A stretch of 64,000 nucleotides of DNA from Hermatobates lingyangjiaoensis (taxonomy: Eukaryota; Arthropoda; Insecta; Hemiptera; Hermatobatidae), in contig JAPFBL010000551.1 in assembly GCA_026182355.1 (NCBI GenBank), positions 97,501 through 161,500 on the forward strand, given 5' to 3'. Positions 21,165 through 33,109 of the stretch are shown one piece after another (the first letter of the stretch is position 1; each line of letters starts with the position of its first letter). The notes beneath the pieces were generated by a model. It saw nothing but the letters and a program-made list of their open reading frames with translations. It was not told the DNA's origin and ran no database searches. The position numbers and the translations under genes were made by a program.

Positions 21165-21325
21165 ATAAACAAATAAAAGTCTCCACATAAATGAAGTTTT
21201 ATTCAACAACAACATCGCGTTTCGAACACTTTGTCTTCCTGATGATGAACAGAAAGTGTTCGAAACGCGTTGTTGTTGTTGAATAAAACTTCATTTGTGT
21301 GGAGACTTTTGTTTGTTTATCCATC
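21165..21325. repeat. F7 fold-back
   Basis: Arms contain ATGGATAAACAAATAAAAGT and TGAAGTTTTATTCAACAAC with a hammerhead-like core; they meet at TTTGTCTTCCTGATGATG. Confidence 0.8.
21236..21274 (+). ncRNA. Hammerhead-like ribozyme core, family F7
   Basis: CTGATGA (21239-21245); extra T; stem II GAACA(G)/(G)TGTTC; GAA; palindromic ACGCGT; T. Stem I is weak in this copy. Confidence 0.65.
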
Positions 21326-21449
21326 TTAGATTAGGTTTCGGAGTACTCGTACCAACTGAGCAATAAACAGAAACACAAACACGCACTAACACAGAGTCGC
21401 ACAATGCGCTTTATTTATTAGAGGTAATCTACATTACAGCATCATTATA

Positions 21450-21580
21450 AAGGTGTATTCCTTTACACTTGAACTCAAGTGTATTTAGACTATCTTTAAC
21501 AAGTATCTGACATGGTACAGGCTCGGGCCCGACTGTGCGGCCTCTGTGAGACTTTCCATCTCCCTCATGAAATCACTTAA
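21450..21580 (-). mobile_element. SINE fragment
   Basis: Contains CTCAAGTGTATTTAGACTAT and GACATGGTACAGGCTCGGG from the SINE body; both ends are missing. Confidence 0.6.
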
Positions 21581-21664
21581 GCACAATATTAAAATTTAAA
21601 TCTCGTCACTCTACCCTTATTGGTCATACCTGAACACAATCAAACCTCATACGAAAGTACTCAC

Positions 21665-21768
21665 TTGAGGTACCTGGTTTTGGTGGAGCCGTGGCCCATG
21701 ACTCGCAGTTCTTTGGCAATGTTACCATTCATCAAGCTGGAGGGCCTTCTGGTAGGAGGGTGTGGTAC
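21665..21768 (-). CDS. Adenylyl cyclase exon G: C1b
   Basis: This exon is 104 nt. The acceptor is tttgcag and the donor is gtgagt. It encodes VPHPPTRRPSSLMNGNIAK, ELRVMGHGS and TKTRYL, ending two bases into a Lys codon. C1b is the variable regulatory segment, so similarity is weaker. ELRVMG and the exact phase fit to both neighbours support it. Reading through the donor gives an in-frame stop. Confidence 0.85.
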
Positions 21769-21864
21769 CTGCAAACATTTATAAACATTATAACTTCCCT
21801 TGAAGACGAACTTTATCAAAATATCGTTTGAAAACTGTTTTGTACTATGAACTCTTAGTTTTGA

Positions 21865-22262
21865 ATACGTAAAGTCAAAGTGGTGTTCGTTTGAACACGT
21901 AACGTCAGAGTGGTGTTTCTTTATACGTAACGTCAAAGTGGTGTTCCTTTGAACACGTAAACATCAGAGTGGTGTTTCTTTGAATACGTAACGTTAGATA
22001 TGTGTTGCTTTGAATACGCAACGTTAGAGTGGTTTTGCTTTAAATAACAAACGTCAGAGATGTGTTGCTTTGATTACGTAACGTCAGAGTTGTATTGCTT
22101 TAAATACGTAACGTCAGAGATGTGTTGCTTTGAATATGTAACGTCAGAGCGGTGTTGCTTTGAATACGTAACGTCAGAGTTGTATTGCATTGAATACATA
22201 ACGTCACAGATATGTTGATTTGAATACGTAACGTTAGATTTGTGTTGCTTTTAATACTTCTT
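21865..22262. repeat. 30-bp minisatellite
   Basis: About 13 diverged units of AACGTCAGAGTGGTGTTGCT followed by TTGAATACGT. It starts ~100 nt upstream of the exon G acceptor and runs into the CT-rich array at 22262. Confidence 0.88.
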
Positions 22263-23910
22263 TCTACTTCTATCTCTCTTCCTTTGTTTCCCATTTCTCG
22301 ATTCTCTCTCTACTCTTTCTCCCTTCATCCTTATCTCTTCTCTTCACTTTCCTTCTCTCTTCTTGTTTTCTTTCGCTTCTGTTCTTACTCTCTTCTTTCT
22401 ACTTCTTATTCTTTTCTTCTTTCTGTTTTCTTCCTTTTCTCGATTCTCTCTCTACTCTCTTCTCCCTTTCTGATCCTTTCTCTTCCTCTTCTATCTTTCC
22501 TTCACTTCCCTTGTTTTCTTTCCTTATTTACTCTCTTCTTTCTACTTCTATCTCTCTTCCTTTGTTTCCCTTTTCTCGATCCTCTCTCTACTCTTTCTCC
22601 TTCGCTTCCCTTTTCTCGATTCTCTCTCTATTTTATCTTTCTTCCTTCGCTTCCCTTTTCTCGATTCTCTCTCTAATCTTTCTTCCTTCGCTTCCCTTTT
22701 CTCGATTCTCTCTCTAATCTTTCTTCCTTCGCTTCCCTTTTCTCGATTCTCTCTCTACTCTTTCTTCATTCCTTATCTCTTCCCTTCACTTTCCTTCTCC
22801 CTTGTTTTCTTTCCTTGTTTACTCTCTTCTTTCTACTTCTATCTCTCTTCCTTCGTTTCCCTTTTCTCGATTCTCTCTCTAATCTTTCTTCCTTCGCTTC
22901 CCTTTTCTCGATTCTCTCTCTAATCTTTCTTCCTTCGCTTCCCTTTTCTCGATTCTCTCTCTAATCTTTCTTCCTTCGCTTCCCTTTTCTCGATTCTCTC
23001 TCTACTCTTTCTCCCTTCATCCTTATCTCTTCTCTTCACTTTCCTTCTCCCTTGTTTTCTTTCCTTGTTTACTCTCTTCTTTCTACTTCTATCTTTCTTC
23101 TTTCGTTTCCCTTTTCTCGATTCTCTCTCTACTCTTTCTCCCTTCATCCTTATCTCTTCCCTTCACTTTCCTTCTCCCTTGTTTTCTTTCCTTATTTACT
23201 CTCTTCTTTCTACTTCTATCTCTCTTCCTTTGTTTCCCTTTTCTCGATCCTCTCTCTACTCTTTCTCCCTTCGCTTCCCTTTTCTCGATTCTCTCTCTAA
23301 TCTTTCTTCCTTCGCTTCCCTTTTCTCGATTCTCTCTCTAATCTTTCTTCCTTTGCTTCTCTTTTCTCGATTCTCTCTCTACTGTTTCTCCTTCGCTTCC
23401 CTTTTCTCGATTCTCTCTCTACTCTTTCTCCCTTCATCCTTATCTCTTCCCTTCACTTTCCTTCTCCCTTGTTTTCTTTCCTTATTTACTCTCTTCTTTC
23501 TACTTCTATCTCTCTTCCTTTGTTTCCCTTTTCTCGATCCTCTCTCTACTCTTTCTCCCTTCGCTTCCCTTTTCTCGATTCTCTCTCTAATCTTTCTTCC
23601 TTCGCTTCCCTTTTCTCGATTCTCTCTCTAATCTTTCTTCCTTTGCTTCTCTTTTCTCGATTCTCTCTCTACTGTTTCTCCTTCGTTTCCCTTTTCTCGA
23701 TTCTCTCTCTACTCTTTCTCCCTTCATCCTTATCTCTTCCCTTCACTTTCCTTCTCCCTTGTTTTCTTTCCTTATTTACTCATATCTTTCTAATTCTATC
23801 TCTCTTCCTTTGTTTCCCTTTTCTCGATTCTCTCTCTAATCTTTCTTCCTTTGCTTCCCTTTTCTCGATTCTCTCTCTACTCTCTTCTCTTTCTCTCTCT
23901 AACTATGACT
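22262..23910. repeat. 41-bp CT-rich array with higher-order structure
   Basis: Basic unit of 41 bp (CTCTCTCTAATCTTTCTTCC plus TTCGCTTCCCTTTTCTCGATT), combined with a second block containing CTTCATCCTTATCTCTTCCC into a repeat of ~290 bp seen three times at 23130-23800. In the cyclase sense strand it is purine-rich. Long Ser/Leu/Phe frames are by-products. Confidence 0.9.
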
Positions 23911-24039
23911 AATATACCAAGTGGATGCTCATTTTTTCTTCACATCCTCCTCTTTATCTCCTCAAAAGCGTCACATCCCATACATAGTTGACCAGTTACC
24001 ACACTTCACACAAGTCCCCCCATATCTCCCTGTACTCAC

Positions 24040-24184
24040 CGACTTGTACGGGTCCGTCGGCACTATCAGGAAGGTCTCGATGTTGTGGTCCCTCAAGTAG
24101 TTGTTCCTCTCACCCCCTCTACCAGGTTCTACCCTGTAGTCACCTCCTAGGTGACGAAGTGTTTCAGCTGTGATGTGTACTCTC
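24040..24184 (-). CDS. Adenylyl cyclase exon F: end of C1a
   Basis: This exon is 145 nt. The acceptor is tgtttag and the donor is gtgagt. It encodes [38 protein letters not shown] and [10 protein letters not shown], the standard end of C1a. The GGERN and NIETF wording fits the ADCY1/5/6/8 side of the family rather than ADCY2/4/7. It ends in phase 0. A CT-rich 41-bp array begins about 130 nt beyond the donor. Confidence 0.95.
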
Positions 24185-24394
24185 CTAAACATAGCATATC
24201 ATGATACAAATTTAAATAAACACAATTGGGATCGACTAGGTGTGCTCCTTAAGTAATGAGACATATGCTTTTTATATTTTCTACTGTAATGGAATTATAA
24301 TTAAATGTTACTCCCTCAAAATAACTCTATTGGAAAACAACAAAGTGTTTAAGACCATATTCTCATTTTGTCATGTTAATATAACGTATATTAA

Positions 24395-24975
24395 GATAGG
24401 GACACCAAGCGCACTTGCTAATCAACGGTTGGAGACCAACAGTGTTGTCTCATAAAAAAATAAGTATTTTTTTATTATTTTGTATTAATATATATATATA
24501 TATTATATATATATATATATATACACTTTAACACATAGAAAAGAACACAGAAAGACACTACAGAACTCACTTCGATATTTCGACATCCGTCGTCATCGGG
24601 AAGAAGTGCGAAGTACTCGCGTTGAGAAGCAAACTGCTACTGGCCTCCAGAGTAACTCGTGGAACCGCCGCAATGCTGCCCCCCAGCGGAGGAGAGGAAA
24701 AATAGAAATCCCTCCAATATTCATTTAGAAAACAAGATAAAAAATATATAAAATACGAAATAATAATAATAAAAAAATAAATAATAATAATCAAAAATTA
24801 TAATAATATTAAAATAATAATAATAAAATAAAAAATAATTAACGGTACAGGTTGAGACCAGGAGGAGAACGAGCCCCAAGGAGGCATATGAATGCCTCTT
24901 CGGAAGCTCTAAGGGTGACATGGGAATTAGACTCGGGGATTTGTTTGAGGATTTGTAACCTGAAACAATCATTGA

Positions 24976-25018
<43 letters not shown>

Positions 25019-25430
25019 CTTTCTTTTATTTTCAATTATTATTTACACAACTTTAGTTTAGACATATACTTTATTCTAATAATTTTCATTATTAATATTT
25101 AAGTATTTTATATTTATAATTCCGGATTTTTTTTAGTTTAAATTATTTCCCTCTTAACATCCTTCATTATTATTATTATGCTTTAAGTTTTTTATTTTTT
25201 ATATTTTCTTATTTTCTTCAGTTTTACTTATTATTTTTCAGCTCTTTACTTATTCCTAGTTTATTTTTCTTACTTGACTTGAACCGGGCACTCGTGTGAC
25301 AACTCTGTTGGTCTCCAACCATCGCTTCGCAAGTGCGCTTGGTGTCCCTATCTCAACTCTCCTAATGACAGTTTAACCAAAAATTAGAGGCAGTAAGTCT
25401 ATCTTTATTCTGTGTCTATCGTTTACTGTG
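24395..25430. repeat. F4 arms separated by other sequence
   Basis: Arms at 24395-24450 (GGGACACCAAGCGCACTTG) and 25285-25430 (CAAGTGCGCTTGGTGTCCC) are inverted. Between them lie (TA)n, a diverged F2-like arm (24525-24610, TTCGACATCCGTCGTCATC), AT-rich DNA and another (TA)n, so this is probably a nested insertion. Confidence 0.6.
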
Positions 25431-25435
25431 GAACG

Positions 25436-25466
<31 letters not shown>

Positions 25467-25469
25467 ATA

Positions 25470-25560
25470 ATGTAATCGGGATTCGGTCAATTTTAACCGA
25501 TTGACCGAATCCCGATTACATTATACACCTATTCTATCCAACGGTTGATATATTATTGAA
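25470..25560. repeat. F3 terminal mini fold-back
   Basis: Perfect short palindrome TAATGTAATCGGGATTCGGT / ACCGAATCCCGATTACATTA with a small loop, made only of the outermost F3 end. Confidence 0.7.
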
Positions 25561-25591
25561 TATATTTTATATATATATATATATATATGTA

Positions 25592-25945
25592 AATAAAATA
25601 AATTCAAAACGAAGGAAACACACACAGAAAGACACAGACATAACTCACATCGATATTTCGACCATCGTCGTCATCAGGAGATGTGAAGAGCGAAGAGTCC
25701 CGCAGGAAGACAGGGCGGCGACTAAACTCGGAGACCGCAGCCAGTACCCCACCACTTCTGAACCCCTCAGTTCAGTCGCCGCCCTGTCTCCCTGCGGGAC
25801 TCTTTGCTCTTCGCTCTTCACACCTCCTGATGACGACGATGGTCGAAATATCTATGTGAGTTATGTCTGTGTCTTTCTGTGCGTTTCCTTCGTTTTGAAT
25901 TTATTTTATTTAAAAAAGTCCGCTGAACCGTTTCTTTTAATTGGT
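25592..25945. repeat. F2 fold-back
   Basis: Longest-spacer copy: the arms flank about 90 bp of GC-rich centre, itself partly palindromic (CGGCGACTAA... / ...TCAGTCGCCGCC). (TA)n on both sides. Confidence 0.85.
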
Positions 25946-25983
25946 ATATATATATATAGATTTAATATGCGAATGGTGACTCA

Positions 25984-26632
<649 letters not shown>

Positions 26633-26636
<4 letters not shown>

Positions 26637-26785
26637 TGTACTTCGGTAGCAGTCCTTCCTTTATACAAGATTGGTTATACACGACTGAATATTGTCGATC
26701 GATGATCTTCTTCTCCAACTTTTCAAGTTTGCGGAAAATTAATTTTCCGCAAACTTGAAAAGTTGGAGAAGAAGATCATCGATCG

Positions 26786-26800
<15 letters not shown>
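26633..26800. pseudogene. PLE 5' coding fold-back
   Basis: Two inverted arms of the PLE N-terminal coding block meet near 26742. The left arm, read on the minus strand, encodes RKLEKLEKKIIDRQY and CIKEGLLPKYTNI and stops at (TA)n. The right arm, on the plus strand, repeats FRKLEKLEKKIIDRQ and stops earlier, again at (TA)n. Confidence 0.65.
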
Positions 26801-26837
<37 letters not shown>

Positions 26838-27065
26838 CTTGATAAACGGAAAGATGATCCAAACTAGACACAATAACAGTTCAAAATTGAAGATAGGTAG
26901 CACAGAAAGTAAATGAAACACACTTACAGACACGGGTTACTAGCTGTTGCGTCTACAACGTGTTTGGTCTCCCTTTCTCTTTTCTCCTGAAGACGGATTA
27001 CCCGACAATTTGAGTCTGTAAGTGTGTTTCTTTTACTTTCTGTGCTACCTATCTTCAATTTTGAA

Positions 27066-27067
<2 letters not shown>
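26838..27067. repeat. F5 fold-back
   Basis: Arms contain AGTTCAAAATTGAAGATAGG and its complement, meeting near 26960 in GTTGCGTCTACAACGTG. Related single arms occur at 15395-15550 and 61110-61255. (TA)n on both sides. Confidence 0.75.
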
Positions 27068-27106
<39 letters not shown>

Positions 27107-27364
27107 ATAAAAGAATAGACCGTGAAATAGAAACAAAACTAAAGTTTATCGGGACTCGCTCAATTCTGCAGGTTCGAATTAGACTCTCAATGCCAACGTT
27201 TCGGTTCAGTTCAGTGTCACGTGTTCATTCAAACTAGACAGTTGTAGAAATGTACAGAATTTTTTTCTTTGTAAAATAATTTCTAATGTTATAATTTGTT
27301 TTTCTGTTTTAAAATGTATACTTCTGTCTATCAAAAGAGTTTTAAATAAAAACCGAATCGTTGT

Positions 27365-27716
27365 ATTGTGTGGAGAGGAGCGGGAATATTCTAAGGATCT
27401 TAACCGGATTCCTAATGGGTCACAGAAAACCTAATAGTCATCTGCGAAGACTGGGCATTATTAGTGATGTTTTGTGCAGATTGTGCAAAAAAGAGGGAGA
27501 AAAACCCTTGTTCTGGTGACTGACTGTCAGGCCACATTGCTCTGCAGGGGCACGTGTTTCGGGATATTCAACGAAACCATAGAACTTATACCACTGGACC
27601 CAGCAAAAGTGCTGACCTTCTTGGAGGCACTGAAGCTAACTGGGGTACTTTAGTGCAGAAAGGGGAAAATGCAATAGTTCATAGGACATGTAGTGCTATA
27701 GTCACCCTCAAATAAT
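27365..27716 (+). mobile_element. LINE 3' end (RNase H-like tail), dead
   Basis: Plus-strand frame, broken by stops and shifts, gives GLLTGHRKPNSHLRRLGI and DVLCRLCKKEGEKPLFW, typical of the C-terminal part of I/R1/Jockey-group LINE polyproteins. It ends CCCTCAAATAATAAC. Related 3' ends lie on the minus strand at 12050-12175 and 13005-13225. It abuts the 138-bp array. Confidence 0.75.
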
Positions 27717-28690
27717 AACAATGGTGCAGACAGCCTGTTTAGCTCGTTTGTCAGAGAAATAACATGGTCTGAACATGATTGTCTGTGTAATACTTAGGAC
27801 TATACTGACGCAATGGCATCGATCATATCCAAGGCCATTTCCACACAACAGTGAGCATGGTGCTGACATGGTGCAGACAGCCTGTATCTCAGAGAAATAA
27901 CATGGTCTGAACATGATTGTCTGTGTAATACTTAGGACTATACTGACGCAATGGCATCGATCATATCCAAGGCCATTTCCACACAACAGTGAGCATGGTG
28001 CTGACATGGTGCAGACAGCCTGTTTCTCAGAGAAATAACATGGTCTGAACATGATTGTCTGTGTAATATTTAGGACTATACTGACGCAATGGCATCGATC
28101 ATGTCCAAGGCCATTTCCACACAACAGTGAACATGGTGCAGACATGGTGCAGACAGCCTGTATCTCAGAGAAATAACATGGTCTGAACATGATTGTCTGT
28201 GTAATACTTAGGACTATACTGACGCAATGGCATCGATCATATCCAAGGCCATTTCCACACAACAGTGAGCATGGTGCTGACATGGTGCAGACAGCCTGTT
28301 TCTCAGAGAAATAACATGGTCTGAACATGATTGTCTGTGTAATATTGAGGACTATACTGACGCAATGGCATCGATCATGTCCAAGGGCATTTCCACACAA
28401 CAGTGAGCATGGTGCTGACATGGTGCAGACAACCTGTTTCTCAGAGAAATAACATGGTCTGAACATGATTGTCTGTGTAATATTTAGGACTATACTGACG
28501 CAATGGCATCGATCATGTCCAAGGCCATTTCCACACAACAGTGAACATGGTGCAGACATGGTGCAGACAGCCTGTATCTCAGAGAAATAACATGGTCTGA
28601 ACATGATTGTCTGTGTAATATTTAGGACTATACTGACGCAATGGCATCGATCATGTCCAAGGCCATTTCCACACAACAGTGAGCATGGTC
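27717..28690. repeat. 138-bp tandem array containing a cyclase exon end and donor
   Basis: GACGCAATGGCATCGATCAT recurs at 27807, 27945, 28083, 28221, 28359, 28497 and 28635, always exactly 138 bp apart. The last is in the real exon D. Each unit, read on the minus strand, holds ~50 nt of exon D (from CATGCTCACTG), the donor gtcagt, and ~88 nt of intron. Units differ by only a few substitutions and no indels, except the outermost, which has a short insertion next to the LINE end. Confidence 0.95.
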
Positions 28691-28784
28691 TGGCCGAGGC
28701 TCAGGTAACCCGCTGACACAGTAGTAGCAGTCTCCCAGCAGTTTAATCCTCAGACAGTGGTGTTGTGAAGCCAACCGATCAAAC
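28638..28784 (-). CDS. Adenylyl cyclase exon D: second metal-binding Asp
   Basis: This exon is 147 nt. The acceptor is gttgaag and the donor is gtcagt. It encodes [18 protein letters not shown] followed by [19 protein letters not shown] and [12 protein letters not shown]. The Asp in LGDCYYC is the second catalytic metal ligand. Reading past the donor in frame gives Ser-Val-stop. The last ~50 nt of the exon, its donor and ~88 nt of intron form the repeat unit of a 138-bp tandem array immediately downstream, so six more copies of this exon end follow it. Confidence 0.93.
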
Positions 28785-29166
28785 CTTCAACAAAACACAG
28801 TTTCTTTGTCATTTATCAACATCTCTAATTTTATATGAAAAACATAAATCTCACAACAAAATTTAAAATACATTTTGGATATGTAACATTTTTCTCGTTC
28901 TTAAATTGAAAAGGTTTCGGAGTGACTTTAATTCAATTCCAGATAAATTTAAATTCTTTATTTTCTGTAAAACTATAGACTGAACAGTAAATATATTTCT
29001 TTTTTCTTTTTTAATTGTTTTTGTATTACAACTACCCTTAGCGGCGTAACAAGTAATAGCGATACATGCTACATAAAAGTGGAATAAAGAGTGGAGAAAC
29101 CACCCATTGGTAGTACTCCATATAGATTATTAGGATCACTTGCAACTAGTCTTGACAGTTAACATT
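28785..29166. other. Intron, no feature seen
   Basis: AT-rich intronic sequence upstream of cyclase exon D. Confidence 0.5.
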
Positions 29167-29480
29167 TCAGAGTAGGTCTCGGGGCCAACATCTTTTTAGC
29201 CTTCTAATAGGGTTGCTAGGAATCTGATGGGATGATAATTCGTGAATGAAAGGATTTATAGTGGTGGGTAAAGATTCATGGAATTTGCGGTATCGGGATT
29301 GGATTTCTTGGTGGATGAAGGTAATTTTGAGATCTTTATGTATGGTATGAGTAAACATAGGATCTAATTTTCATCTTATTGTAGAATTGGTGAATTTAGG
29401 ATGAATTTCCAGTTACAATCCTGAAGAATATAATTTCTTATGTACCGCAAAACTACAAATTAGAGGATAAAAATAGAATT
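29167..29480 (-). mobile_element. LINE C-terminal fragment (Jockey-like)
   Basis: Minus-strand peptide IHQEIQSRYRKFHESLPT, then NPIRRLKRCWPRDLL-stop. The (S.RY..(R/K)(L/F)..HP) and final RRLKR..P.DL wording is characteristic of the end of Jockey-type LINE proteins. Clade by motif only. Confidence 0.55.
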
Positions 29481-30204
29481 TAATTTTCCTTTTGTTCTAA
29501 AATAGATCAATTTTAAGATTACTTCACTTTGAAATTATGAAAACATAACATTTTTTTATGTACAGCGAATCAAAGGTAACGTCATAAGCCGTGAATTTAA
29601 ATTTTCTCTCCCTTCAATACAGACAAGTTTTGGGATGATTTTGGGATTCACTTCTGTTAAACATCATGAGAAAACTGAATTTTTGAAATATAGCAGAATA
29701 AAAAATATGTCATGGTCAATACAAAATTTCAATTACCTCTTGGTCAAAAGTGGATAAGTCTTATGATGATTTTAGTATTCGATTCAGTTGAAAATCCTGA
29801 AATATTCAAATTCACAAAATCAAAGAATAAACACTATACGTCAAAATATGACGTATGAAAAAATTATGACTTTTCTTTGAAAAGTCAAAGAATAATTTCA
29901 CTTTTTTTTTTGTTATTTTAACATTATATTGATCTTCAGTTACAATACTGAAGATTTTAAATATTAAAATTAATATTTAATAATTAATTTAAATTATTAA
30001 ATAATAATTTAATAATTCAGATTTTAATTTAAAATCTGAAGATTTTACTGACATTAAAAATGGTTAGCGTGTCAAAATGCCGTCCATATTGTAAATTTCT
30101 TTTAACATCCATATGGTCAGCTTGTTACGCCATCCATATTGTTTGGTTCTTATGGCGTCAATATTATTAATTTACTTGTCATCAACATTACCTATGTATT
30201 TATC
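29481..30204. other. Intron, AT-rich, no feature seen
   Basis: AT-rich with a local palindrome of TTAAATTATTAAATAATAAT type near 29960-30040. Nothing else recognised. Confidence 0.5.
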
Positions 30205-31475
30205 TAGATAATCATATCGTCAGCTTGTTTTCCAATCCATATTGTCAGCCTGTTTTACCATGAATATCATCAGCTTGTTTTCCAATCCATATTGTCAGCA
30301 TGTTTTACCATGAATATCATCAGCTTGTTTTCCAATCCATATTGTCAGCATGTTTTACCATGAATATCATCAGCTTGTTTTCCAATCCATATTGTCAGCC
30401 TGTTTTACCATGAATATCATCAGCTTGTTTTCCAATCCATATTGTCAGCATGTTTTACTATGAATATCGTCAGCCTGTTTTGCCATCCATATCGTCAGCT
30501 TGTTATTCCACCTACATTGCCAGGTTGTTATGCCATCTAAATCGTCAGCTTGTTATTCCACCTATATTGCCAGGTTGTTATGCCATCTATATCGTCAGCT
30601 TGTTATTCCACCTACATTGCCAGGTTGTTATGCCATCTAAATCGTCAGCTTGTTATTCCACCTATATTGCCAGGTTGTTATGCCATCTAAATCGTCAGCT
30701 TGTTATTCTACCTACATTGCCAGGTTGTTATGCCATTTATATCGTCAGCTTGTTATTCCACCTACATTGACAGGTTGTTATGCCATCTAAATCGTCAGCT
30801 TGTTATTCCACCTATATTGCCAGGTTGTTATGCCATCTATATCGTCAGCTTGTTATTCCACCTACATTGCCAGGTTGTTATGCCATCTATATCGTCAGCT
30901 TGTTATTCCACCTATATTGCCAGGTTGTTATGCCATCTATATCGTCAGCTTGTTATTCCACCTACATTACCAGGTTGTTATGCAATCTATATCGTCAGCT
31001 TGTTATTCCACCTACATTACCAGGTTGTTATGCCATCTATATCGTCAGCTTGTTATTCCACCTACATTGCCAGGTTGTTATGCCATCTATATCGTCAGCT
31101 TGTTATTCGACCTACATTGCCAGGTTGTTATGCCATCTATATCGTCAGCTTGTTATTCCACCTACATTGCCAGGTTGTTATGCCATCTATATCGTCAGCT
31201 TGTTATTCCACCTACATTGCCAGGTTGTTATGCCATCTATATCGTCAGCTTGTTATTCGACCTACATTGCCAGGTTGTTATGCCATCTATATCGTCAGCT
31301 TGTTATTCCACCTATATTGCCAGGTTGTTATGCCATCTATATCGTCAGCTTGTTATTCCACCTACATTGCCAGGTTGTTATGCCATCTATATCGTCAGCT
31401 TGTTATTCCACCTACATTGCCAGGTTGTTATGCCATCTATATCGTCAGCTTCTTTTGCCATCCTTATCGCCAATT
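30205..31475. repeat. 50-bp minisatellite, about 25 units
   Basis: Core unit CCATCTATATCGTCAGCTTG plus TTATTCCACCTACATTGCCAGGTTGTTATG. The first five units (30210-30460) are a diverged subtype (TTTTACCATGAATATCATCAG). Spacing is exactly 50 bp, so the frame rotates every unit and all three plus frames stay open. Located in the intron between exons C and D. Confidence 0.95.
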
Positions 31476-31761
31476 CGTAATTCAGTGCTGTGGTCATCTA
31501 AATAAAATCTAATTTAATATTCTGCTTGTTTTAAACGATTAGATGTTCTAGGATGCTTAAGCAATATGAGTTTATCTTCGATGTAGTTTTGTTTGATTAC
31601 ATGGATTGTTGTGGTTTGTTGATATTTTCTTTGATATATATATACAGTATGGCATACCGTTGAGTCATGTGTCTTCTTGTTTCTATTGAAGACCATCTTC
31701 ATTCATCAAACGATGTTTATTTCATCTTCATGTGATCTATATTTACATTATTAGTCATAAT

Positions 31762-32442
31762 CAGTGGTGGGATTCAAATTTTTTAAGAACCGCTTCGTAC
31801 AAATATTATGAGTCCGGCGAGTTAAATAGCTCAAGGAAGTTTTCCTGCTCATTGTTTCTTACTTTAACATGATCACCAGATCAGTATTTTTTTTTCATAT
31901 TTCCTATTATTGCTTCCAGTAGCTTTTGACGAGGTAGGCTAACAAATCTGTGTTTTCAGTAAATTCGATCTCTTTGAATGCGTCCGAAGCAACCCTCTCA
32001 TAAATTTCTTTTTCAAATGCCCCTATATTGTCCTTAAGCAATTCAAATGCTTTAATAGACCTCTTTATGAGGTTTAAAATTAGATTTAAAAAAGATTCAA
32101 TATTTGATTCAGAACTAAAAGTTAAAACTAGGCCTAATGTAGGCTAGGCCAACTCAACATCTGCATTGTCATGAGCAGTTTGAGCACTGTAACAGTTACG
32201 TAAACGAAACTAAATTGTTTAGTTATATATATAAGCTATATACATGCGCAAATTACGTTGTCATACATGCACAAGTTACGTGAGTCACGCGACACTTGTA
32301 GAGTTTGATAGTGGGCTAATTAATACAGGTCTTAATAGGGGTTTACGTAATTTTAACAACCGGTTCTCCGAACTCATAATATTTTAAGAACCGGTTTGCA
32401 AGAACCGGTTCTTAAAATACTCGTATTTGAATCCAACCACTG
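31762..32442. mobile_element. Non-autonomous hAT-like element
   Basis: 681 bp with ends CAGTGGTGGGATTCAAATTT and the inverted AAATCCAACCACTG-like end (TTTGAATCCAACCACTG). An imperfect 8-bp flank GTCATAAT/GTCATATA fits a decayed target duplication. The inner ends also carry inverted TTAAGAACCG motifs. No intact coding frame. Confidence 0.8.
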
Positions 32443-33109
32443 GTCATATAATATATAGTATTTACATATTTTACTGGCATTCTTTACAACTCGTTGGATT
32501 ACTGGTATTACTCGTATTCTTTACAACTGCATCATCGATCGTTTCAACATGTTTTTAAAACCAATATGATATTTTGAGTGGAATTTTTCAAGAATATATT
32601 TCCCTGACAATCCCTAATAGGGTTTACGTCGGAAACGCTTCAGGGCATTTTGCTGCAAATGAGTTATGTCATTGATTTATTCTGCGCTCGTTCAAACCAA
32701 TCAGATTTTTGCCTTCACCTGCACATGCTCTCTTCACACCCAAGGAAGGCGGAAGTATGTTTTTATTCCGCATTGTTTAGCCAAGAAACTTGAGGAAGTA
32801 ATAACCAGGGACCCTATACTGTATTATTCCAAGCAATCAAAATAGAATCCTTCCTCAAGACCCGCTGAGCAGTCATCTTATATTTCTCTTGTATGATACA
32901 TTTATAATTTGTCTAATAAACGTCTTTAGTTTGTTTATTAGGTGGTATTTTTATATCTAGGTTGGTAACATTGAGAAAAAGTAGAAAACTTTTTCGTATT
33001 TATGTGCATCCCTGCAATCGAATATTTATTTTTATAAAATAGATTATTTAGAAAAATTCTCTTTTTTCTGTTATTTTTTTATGTCTCTTAATTTGGTGTA
33101 TTAACAAAA
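32443..33109. other. Intron, no feature seen
   Basis: Unique-looking sequence between the hAT-like element and the minisatellite. No frame or repeat recognised. Confidence 0.5.

Noticed and set aside
22242..23912. Plus-strand frames rich in Phe, Ser and Leu resembling membrane proteins
   Set aside because: Translation of the 41-bp CT-rich array.
27708..28676. A 322-codon minus-strand frame with 46-residue repeats ([17 protein letters not shown]...)
   Set aside because: It is an off-frame reading of the 138-bp array. In the true exon frame the same DNA gives [12 protein letters not shown] and then the splice donor.
30205..31475. Regular 50-bp repeats considered as a CRISPR-like array
   Set aside because: There are no unique spacers between repeats, and the sequence is clearly animal with spliced genes.
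30450..31512. Three overlapping frames of 226-270 codons (CYAIYIVSLLFHL...)
   Set aside because: Produced by the 50-bp array cycling through frames.
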